A stretch of DNA of 64,000 bases from SCRA01 sp035533275 (GTDB lineage: Bacteria > Vulcanimicrobiota > Vulcanimicrobiia > Vulcanimicrobiales > SCRA01). The translations under genes were made by a program, and so were the position numbers. The stretch spans positions 1 to 64,000 of the forward strand of contig DATLUD010000010.1 of assembly GCA_035533275.1 (NCBI GenBank). Reading direction: 5' to 3'. Of this stretch, positions 58,557 through 64,000 are shown piece by piece; the stretch's first letter is position 1, and each line of letters opens with the position of its first letter. The notes beneath the pieces are model-generated. The model was not told the origin of the DNA. It did no database searches and saw only the letters and a list, made by a program, of their open reading frames with translations.

Positions 58557-59639
58557 CTAGGAGAGGGCCGCGGCGGTGTGGCGCGCGACCATCAGGTTCT
58601 CATCCGTGGGCACCACGCGCACGGTAACGGCGCTCCCGGCCGCCGAGATCACGCCGTCGTTGCGCGCGTTGGCGTCTTCGTCGAGCCGTAGGCCGAGGTA
58701 ACCGAGCGCCGCGCAGGCGCGCGCGCGGACCTGCGGTGCGCGCTCGCCGATGCCCGCGGTGAAGACCAGCGTGTCGAGGCCGCCCAGCACGGCGACCATC
58801 GCCCCGAGGTGCTTCGTCAGCTGGTAGACGAAGAGGTCGACGGCTTCGCGGGCGCTGGTGTCGGTTGCCGAGGACTCCAGGAGCGTCTTCATGCTCGCGG
58901 ATGATGCGGAGACGGCGAGCAGTCCGGAATGGTGGGTGAGCAACTCGGTCAGGTCATGGAGTGACTGCCCGCCGGGACCCAGCAGATAGAGCAGGACGCC
59001 GGGGTCCAGGTCGCCGGGGCGCGTGCTCATCATCAGCCCGCCGAGCGGACTGAAGCCCATCGTGGTATCCTCCGGCACGCCGTGCCGCGCGGCGCAGAGA
59101 CTCGCTCCGCTCCCCAGATGGGCAACGATGACGCGCCCTCGCGCCGCCTCGCCGAGCTTCCAGAGCACATACTCGTACGAGAGCCCGTGAAAGCCGTAGC
59201 GTTGCACCTCCGCTCCCAGCGCCCGAGGGAGCGGGAGACGCTTGGCCACGGCCGGCATCAGTCGATGAAAGGCCGTGTCGAAGCAGAGCACTTGCGGCAC
59301 CCCGGGAAAGCGCTGCCGCACGGCGTGGACGAGATCGATCTGCGAACGCAGGTGGAGCGGATCGAGAGGCACGAGGCGCTCGAGATCCTGCAGGACCTCG
59401 TCGCTAGCGTGCGTCGGCTCCACGTAGGCGGGGCCGCCGAAGACGATGCGGTGACCCACGGCCGCGGGAGGTGCCGCCGAGCACCCCTCGAACTCGCGCG
59501 CGATCGCGTCGAGCGCGCCGTCAGCGTCGTGGGGAGCCTCCCTCTGGCCTGCGATGAGCGGTGCGAAGGCGCCCTCCGCGACGTCGTACGCGGCGTACTT
59601 CAGGGACGACGAGCCGGCGTCGAGGCTGAGGATGCGCAC
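58557..59639 (-). CDS. ackA: Acetate kinase family protein
   Basis: 360 aa, about 40 shorter than E. coli AckA. Acetokinase signatures: MRILSLDAGSSSLKYAAYDV, GHRIVFGGPAY, CFDTAFHRLMP, RYGFHGLSYEYV, VAHLGSGASLCA and TMGFSPLGGLMMSTRPGDLD. It interconverts acetyl-phosphate + ADP and acetate + ATP. It lies 6 bp after the phosphoketolase gene, so acetyl-P from that enzyme is turned into ATP and acetate. No pta is next to it. Confidence 0.9.
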   Translation of the reverse strand: MRILSLDAGSSSLKYAAYDVAEGAFAPLIAGQREAPHDADGALDAIAREFEGCSAAPPAAVGHRIVFGGPAYVEPTHASDEVLQDLERLVPLDPLHLRSQIDLVHAVRQRFPGVPQVLCFDTAFHRLMPAVAKRLPLPRALGAEVQRYGFHGLSYEYVLWKLGEAARGRVIVAHLGSGASLCAARHGVPEDTTMGFSPLGGLMMSTRPGDLDPGVLLYLLGPGGQSLHDLTELLTHHSGLLAVSASSASMKTLLESSATDTSAREAVDLFVYQLTKHLGAMVAVLGGLDTLVFTAGIGERAPQVRARACAALGYLGLRLDEDANARNDGVISAAGSAVTVRVVPTDENLMVARHTAAALS

Positions 59640-59645
59640 CGCGGG

Positions 59646-62048
59646 CTAGCCTGGCCCGCCCGCGCCCGTCCACTGCCAATCGCGGATCTCGGGCATGTCC
59701 TCGCCGTGCTCGCGGATGTAGAGCTTGTGCTCCACCAGCTTGTCGCGCACCATCTGCTTGACGTGCGCGGCGCGGTTCTGCAGACGCGGGACGCGGTCGA
59801 TCACGTCGCTGACCAGGTGGTAGCGGTCGATCTCGTTGAGCACGGCCATGTCAAACGGCGTGGTGGTGCTTCCCTCCTCCTTGTAGCCGCGCACGTGCAG
59901 GTTGTCGTGGTTGGTCCGGCGATAGGTCAAGCGGTGGATCAGCCACGGGTAGCCGTGGAACGCGAAGACGATCGGTACGTTCGTGGTGAAGATCGAGTCG
60001 AAGTCTCGGTCGGTGAGGCCGTGCGGGTGCTCCGTTTGCGGCTGGAGCGTCATCAGATCGACCACGTTCACGACGCGGATCCTCAGGTCAGGCACGCGCT
60101 CGCGCAGCATGGCCACCGCGGCGAGCGTCTCGAGCGTGGGCACGTCGCCGGCGCATGCCATCACGACGTCGGGTTCGAGGCCCTGGTCGTTGCCGGCCCA
60201 TTCCCAGATGCCGATCCCCGCGGTGCAGTGGCGCACGGCGGCCTCCATGTCCAGCCACTGCCACTCGGGCTGCTTGCCCGCCACGATGACGTTGACGCAG
60301 TGGCGGCTGCGCAGGCAGTGGTCGGCCACCCAGAGCAGCGAGTTCGCGTCGGGCGGGAGGTAGACGCGGACGACGTCGGCCTTCTTGTTGACGACATGGT
60401 CGATGAAGCCGGGGTCTTGGTGGCTGAAGCCGTTGTGATCTTGGCGCCAAACGTGCGAGGTGAGCAGGTAGTTGAGCGAGGCGATGGGGCGGCGCCACGG
60501 AATGTCGCGCGTGACCTTGAGCCACTTGGCGTGCTGGTTGAACATCGAGTCGACGATGTGGATGAAGGCCTCGTAGCACGAGAAGAATCCGTGCCGCCCC
60601 GTGAGGAGATATCCCTCGAGCCACCCTTGGCAGATGTGCTCGCTCAACACTTCCATCACGCGGCCGTCGGGGGCGACGTGGTCGTCCGTGGGGATGATCC
60701 GCGCGGTCGAGCAGCGGTCGGTCACCTCGAAGAGCGCGTCCAGGCGGTTCGAGGCGGTCTCGTCGGGACCCATCACGCGGAACGTCTCGGCATTGGCCCG
60801 CAAGATGTCGCGCAGGAAGGCGCCCAGGACCCGCGTGGCCTCGGCGCGGACGCTGCCGGGCGAGGTCACCGCGACGGCGTAATCGGCGTACGCGGGCATC
60901 ACGAGATCCCGCAGCAGGATGCCGCCGTTGGCGTGGGGGTTGGAGCCCATGCGCCGCTGACCCCGCGGAGCGAGATCGGCGAGATGCTCATGCAGTTTGC
61001 CGTTGGCGTCGAAGAGCTCCTCGGGGCGGTAGCCGCGCATCCACTCCTCGAGCATGCGCAGGTGCTGCGGGTTGGTGCGCACCTCGCCAAGCGGCACCTG
61101 ATGGGCGCGGAACGTCCCCTCCACCGGCAGGCCGTCGACCACTTTCGGTCCCGTCCAGCCCTTGGGGGTGCGCAGCACGATCATGGGCCAGCGCGGCCGC
61201 TCGCGGAAACCGTTGCGCCGCGCGTCGTGCTGAATGGCGCGGATCTCGGAGAGCACGCGGTCGAGCGTGGCCGCCATCGCCTGGTGCACGGGCTCGGGAT
61301 CGTTCCCCTCCACCACGTACGGCGCGTAGCCGTAGCCGCGCAGCAGATCGATCAGCTCCGCGTCGGGTATGCGGGCCAGCACCGTGGGGCCGGCGATCTT
61401 GTAGCCGTTGAGGTGCAAGACCGGGAGGACGGCGCCGTCGCGGGCCGGGTTGAGAAACTTGTTGGAGTGCCAGCTCGTCGCCAGTGCTCCCGTCTCCGCC
61501 TCGCCGTCGCCGACTACGGCACACGCGATGAGATCGGGGTTGTCGAAGACGGCTCCGTACGCGTGCGCCAGCGAGTAGCCCAGCTCGCCGCCCTCGTGGA
61601 TGGAGCCCGGCGTCTCGGGCGAGGCGTGGCTGGGCACGCCGCCGGGAAAGGAGAACTGCTTGAAGAGGCGGCGCATGCCCTCTGCGTCTTGCGGCACGTT
61701 GGGGTAGAGCTCGCTATAGGTTCCCTCGAGATACGTGTTGGCGACCACCGCGGGTCCCCCGTGGCCGGGTCCCGCCAGAAAGATGGCGTCGAGGTCGTGT
61801 TTCTTGATCAGCCGATTGAGGTGGACGTAGACGAAATTCAGCCCCGGCGTCGTGCCCCAGTGACCCAGCAGGCGCGGCTTCACGTGCTCCGGCCGCAGGG
61901 GCTCGCGGAGCAACGGGTTCTCCAGGAGATAGATCTGGCCGATGGCGAGATAGTTGGCCGCGCGCCAGTAGGCGTTCATGCGCTCCAGCTCCTCGGCGGA
62001 GAGCGCGGCCGCGGCGGGTGTGAGCGTCGGCGATGCGGAGGTCTTCAT
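59646..62048 (-). CDS. xfp: Xylulose-5-P/fructose-6-P phosphoketolase
   Basis: 800 aa from the ATG with AAGGA 2-3 nt upstream (MKTSASPTLTPAAAALSAEE). Phosphoketolase hallmarks: LLGHWGTTPGLNFVYVHLNR, the TPP loop VVGDGEAETGALATSWHSNK, GPGHGGPAVVANTYLEGTYS, and VWRQDHNGFSHQDPGFIDHV. It cleaves xylulose-5-P or fructose-6-P with phosphate to acetyl-P plus glyceraldehyde-3-P or erythrose-4-P, saving carbon relative to glycolysis. It pairs with ackA directly downstream and with malonyl-CoA decarboxylase upstream. Confidence 0.95.
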   Translation of the reverse strand: MKTSASPTLTPAAAALSAEELERMNAYWRAANYLAIGQIYLLENPLLREPLRPEHVKPRLLGHWGTTPGLNFVYVHLNRLIKKHDLDAIFLAGPGHGGPAVVANTYLEGTYSELYPNVPQDAEGMRRLFKQFSFPGGVPSHASPETPGSIHEGGELGYSLAHAYGAVFDNPDLIACAVVGDGEAETGALATSWHSNKFLNPARDGAVLPVLHLNGYKIAGPTVLARIPDAELIDLLRGYGYAPYVVEGNDPEPVHQAMAATLDRVLSEIRAIQHDARRNGFRERPRWPMIVLRTPKGWTGPKVVDGLPVEGTFRAHQVPLGEVRTNPQHLRMLEEWMRGYRPEELFDANGKLHEHLADLAPRGQRRMGSNPHANGGILLRDLVMPAYADYAVAVTSPGSVRAEATRVLGAFLRDILRANAETFRVMGPDETASNRLDALFEVTDRCSTARIIPTDDHVAPDGRVMEVLSEHICQGWLEGYLLTGRHGFFSCYEAFIHIVDSMFNQHAKWLKVTRDIPWRRPIASLNYLLTSHVWRQDHNGFSHQDPGFIDHVVNKKADVVRVYLPPDANSLLWVADHCLRSRHCVNVIVAGKQPEWQWLDMEAAVRHCTAGIGIWEWAGNDQGLEPDVVMACAGDVPTLETLAAVAMLRERVPDLRIRVVNVVDLMTLQPQTEHPHGLTDRDFDSIFTTNVPIVFAFHGYPWLIHRLTYRRTNHDNLHVRGYKEEGSTTTPFDMAVLNEIDRYHLVSDVIDRVPRLQNRAAHVKQMVRDKLVEHKLYIREHGEDMPEIRDWQWTGAGGPG

Positions 62049-62077
62049 GGTCCTTACCTTCCCCACATCGCGCCGGG

Positions 62078-63436
62078 TCAGTGCGCCAACGCGCGAACCG
62101 CGGGCGAGGCGACGATCCGCCGGTCCACGGCGTACGCCTCGTGGTTGGCGTCGATGGAGTCGAGCTTATAGAGATAGTTGACCATCAAGCCCGCGGATTC
62201 GGCCAGTGCCTTGGCGGAGAGGTCGCCCAGCCAGTCGATGCGCTCGACGCGCGCGCCGTTGCTCACGTGGAAGTTGGCCACGGGATCGAGGGCGCGGCCG
62301 TCGGAACGGCGCTCGTCGAGCAGATAATGGGCGCACAGACGCATCACCGGGCCGCGCAGAGCCTCGGCCACGGCGGGATCGCGGTGCCAGGAGCGCTTGG
62401 CGAGCATGGCAGCGAGCGGGGCGTCGCTTCCCTTGGCGTGCGTCTCCAACCACGTGCGAAAGCCCGGAATGGGCGAGAGCGTGGCGAACGTGCGCAGGCC
62501 GCGGAACTCGCCGCTGAGCTCGGAGACCACGCGCTTGATGAGCGCGTTGCCGAAGCTGATGCCTTCGAGGCCACGCTGGCAGTTGGAGATCGAGTAGAAG
62601 ATCGCGACCTCGGCGTCGTTGGGATCGAGCGCGGACCCCGGGTCGGTGCGCGCGAGCAGGGGGGCGATGGCCGTCGCGATCTCGGAGAGCAGCGCCACTT
62701 CCACGAAGATGATCGGCTCGTCCGGCATCAGCGGGTGGACGAACGCGAAGCAGCGGCGGTTGCCCTGGAGGCGATGCTTGAGGTCCTGCCAGCCGCGCAT
62801 CTCGTGCACGGCCTCGTAGCCGGCGAGGCGCTCGAGAAACGACGCCGGCGCGTCCCACGTGACCTTGCGGAGATCGAGAAAGCCGACATCGAACCACGAT
62901 GCCAGCAGTCCCCGCAGATCGACCTCCAGGTCGCGCAGCAGGGGATCGTGGCCGCGGAGCTGCAGCAGATCGGCGCGCAGGTCGACGAGGAACTTGACGC
63001 CGTCCGGGAGGCTCGTGAACTGGCGGAGGAGCCGCGTGCGCGGCGCGGTGAGCGTCTCGCGCAGCTCGCGCCGCAGGCTGCGCTGCACGTCGACGTCCTC
63101 GGCCGCGCGCAGGCGATCGGCGACGCTCTGGACGGAGGCGTGGTCGACGTCGAACTCCGCGAGCATGCGCAGGAAGCGGCTGCGGCCGTCGGAGTCCAGG
63201 GCCAGGTAGCTGCGGCCCAGCTCGATGGCGCGGCGACGCGCCGAGATCTCACCGCTGCGCCCCTCGATGCAGGCGGCGATGCGGTCGCGCAAGCGCTGCT
63301 GGTCCTTGCTCTGCGCCAGGTCGAGCCAGGCGCTGCGCACGTTCTGAAAGATGCGCTCGAGCCCGGAAGTCTTCTCCTGCATGACGACCGCCCCCGGCAC
63401 TGCCCCTTCGTCGCTGCGAACCGCGTTGCTCTCCAT
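62078..63436 (-). CDS. Malonyl-CoA decarboxylase
   Basis: 452 aa from ATG 63436 (the start is uncertain: GTG 63460 and ATG 63382 are also in frame). An N-terminal helical domain with LVDLRADLLQLRGHDPLLRD precedes a GNAT-like catalytic domain. Two catalytic segments are recognisable: FYSISNCQRGLEGISFGNAL (Ser) and NFHVSNGARVERIDWLGD (His), which align with the human MLYCD active site. It converts malonyl-CoA to acetyl-CoA and CO2. It sits 29 bp before xfp on the same strand. A malonyl-CoA synthetase is not in the window. Confidence 0.9.
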   Translation of the reverse strand: MESNAVRSDEGAVPGAVVMQEKTSGLERIFQNVRSAWLDLAQSKDQQRLRDRIAACIEGRSGEISARRRAIELGRSYLALDSDGRSRFLRMLAEFDVDHASVQSVADRLRAAEDVDVQRSLRRELRETLTAPRTRLLRQFTSLPDGVKFLVDLRADLLQLRGHDPLLRDLEVDLRGLLASWFDVGFLDLRKVTWDAPASFLERLAGYEAVHEMRGWQDLKHRLQGNRRCFAFVHPLMPDEPIIFVEVALLSEIATAIAPLLARTDPGSALDPNDAEVAIFYSISNCQRGLEGISFGNALIKRVVSELSGEFRGLRTFATLSPIPGFRTWLETHAKGSDAPLAAMLAKRSWHRDPAVAEALRGPVMRLCAHYLLDERRSDGRALDPVANFHVSNGARVERIDWLGDLSAKALAESAGLMVNYLYKLDSIDANHEAYAVDRRIVASPAVRALAH

Positions 63437-63525
63437 GGCCTGGGGATTCCACGGGTCCACGGGGCGTCCTGGGCCGCGGCGGCGGCGTACCTCCGCTGAG
63501 GGAGGCTACATTGCGAGCGCGAGAT

Positions 63526-64000
63526 TCACGGCATGGTCGATCCGTGCTGGAGTATGACCGTGCCCGGGAAGTAGAACGCCAGGATCTGCGTGGCCGTGCC
63601 TCCCTGGAGCGCCATGCCGCGCGCCCCCCACTGGCAGAGGCCGACGCCGTGACCCCAGCCCGCGCCCTCGATCATCGCGAGCGGGCCGTCGCGCGGCGGC
63701 GCAGGCGGCGGCACGGGGGAGGGATCGTTGTAGGCGGGATCGGGTTGGAGCTGACCCGCGGAGGCCGCCACTTGACAACGGTGGATCAGCGTGGAGCGGA
63801 CGACGCTGGTGCCGATGCGCTCGCGGAAGACCTTGGCCACGACGTCGCGCACGCCGACGGAGCTGTCGATGGCGATGCGCTGCGCGCGCCCCGAGGGATC
63901 GATGTCCTGCGGCTGGAGCGCGGTGACGTCGCCGGAGACGTCGTGGCCAAGGCGATCCCGCAAGGTGGCGACGGTCACATACGAGCGCCAGCGATAGTGC
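63526..64000 (-). CDS. SpoIID/LytB-domain protein (partial, N-terminus beyond the window)
   Basis: The frame continues without a stop to the window edge (HYRWRSYVTVATLRDRLG...), so at least 157 residues of the C-terminal part are present. The SpoIID/LytB signature GWGHGVGLCQWGARGMALQG is followed by a ...ILAFYFPGTVILQHG strand. SpoIID is a lytic transglycosylase acting on denuded glycan strands. Outside spore-formers, this domain occurs in cell-wall-remodelling or amidase-enhancer proteins, so this does not prove sporulation. Confidence 0.85.
   Translation of the reverse strand, partial: HYRWRSYVTVATLRDRLGHDVSGDVTALQPQDIDPSGRAQRIAIDSSVGVRDVVAKVFRERIGTSVVRSTLIHRCQVAASAGQLQPDPAYNDPSPVPPPAPPRDGPLAMIEGAGWGHGVGLCQWGARGMALQGGTATQILAFYFPGTVILQHGSTMP

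Noticed and set aside
59082..62171. 1029-codon plus-strand open frame opposite ackA and xfp
   Set aside because: Same composition artefact; the minus strand encodes two highly conserved enzymes over the whole length.
63526..64000. Evidence for sporulation from the SpoIID domain
   Set aside because: SpoIID/LytB domains are widespread in non-sporulating bacteria, and no other sporulation gene occurs in the window.

Overview
This is a 64 kb stretch of very GC-rich, densely packed bacterial chromosome. Most genes sit in runs joined by 4-base ATGA or GTGA overlaps. The content points to a diderm: an Mla/MCE lipid-transport operon and Tad-pilus genes are present. An ATPase-BTAD regulator, a SpoIID/LytB-domain protein, frequent GTG/TTG starts and two promoters that look leaderless are also present. 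The mixture would suit an uncultured soil phylum such as Eremiobacterota/Vulcanimicrobiota. That assignment is inference from gene content; I ran no database search. There is no prophage, CRISPR array, rRNA or intact transposase gene.

Layout. 1-6.5 kb: sarcosine-oxidase-like enzyme, DUF202 membrane protein, aldo/keto reductase, two secreted proteins of unknown role, a K+ channel with an RCK domain, and a Vgb-like beta-propeller lipoprotein. 6.7-8.4 kb: tRNA-Gln, def, a NUDIX hydrolase and a SnoaL-like protein. 8.4-11.5 kb: glcD-glcF on the minus strand, split by a 268-bp MITE-like element. 11.6-14.1 kb: a threonine-rich leader peptide, an intrinsic terminator, then thrC and thrB, which together look like a classical attenuator. 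14.1-19.1 kb: GMC oxidoreductase, Ldh2-type dehydrogenase, a possible 45-aa ORF and the BTAD regulator. 19.1-21.8 kb: a broken tad locus (DUF192, prepilin peptidase, tadC, the 3' end of tadB) abutting a 5'-truncated Ig-like gene on the other strand.

22-25.9 kb: MarR regulator, XerC/D recombinase, a stand-alone Lrp-type sensing domain, a WYL regulator and a glyoxalase-fold protein. 25.9-35.6 kb, minus strand: a long housekeeping block read as gmk-rpoZ-glmS-rph-(coiled coil)-mlaE-mlaF-mlaD-rhomboid-panE-qor. 35.6-41.7 kb: rqcH, a 12-TM protein, queA, a XRE-cupin regulator divergent from lrgAB, and a DUF5069 protein.

41.8-58.6 kb is a catabolic island: mmsA, gabT, HpcH/HpaI aldolase, RraA-like aldolase, a second Ldh2-type dehydrogenase and a branched-chain-type ABC transporter (livF-G-M-H plus binding protein). 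A divergent IclR regulator then leads a co-directional run of five enzymes: cyclic amidohydrolase, CaiB-type CoA-transferase, CitE-type lyase, cyclase-family hydrolase and MmgE/PrpD. This reads as an uptake-and-degradation module for an unidentified organic acid or cyclic amide. 58.6-63.5 kb, minus strand: acetate kinase, phosphoketolase and malonyl-CoA decarboxylase, all converging on acetyl units. The window ends inside a SpoIID-domain gene.

Start codons were chosen by Shine-Dalgarno position, overlap with the upstream gene and family alignment from memory. Several starts are therefore shorter than the longest possible reading frame.
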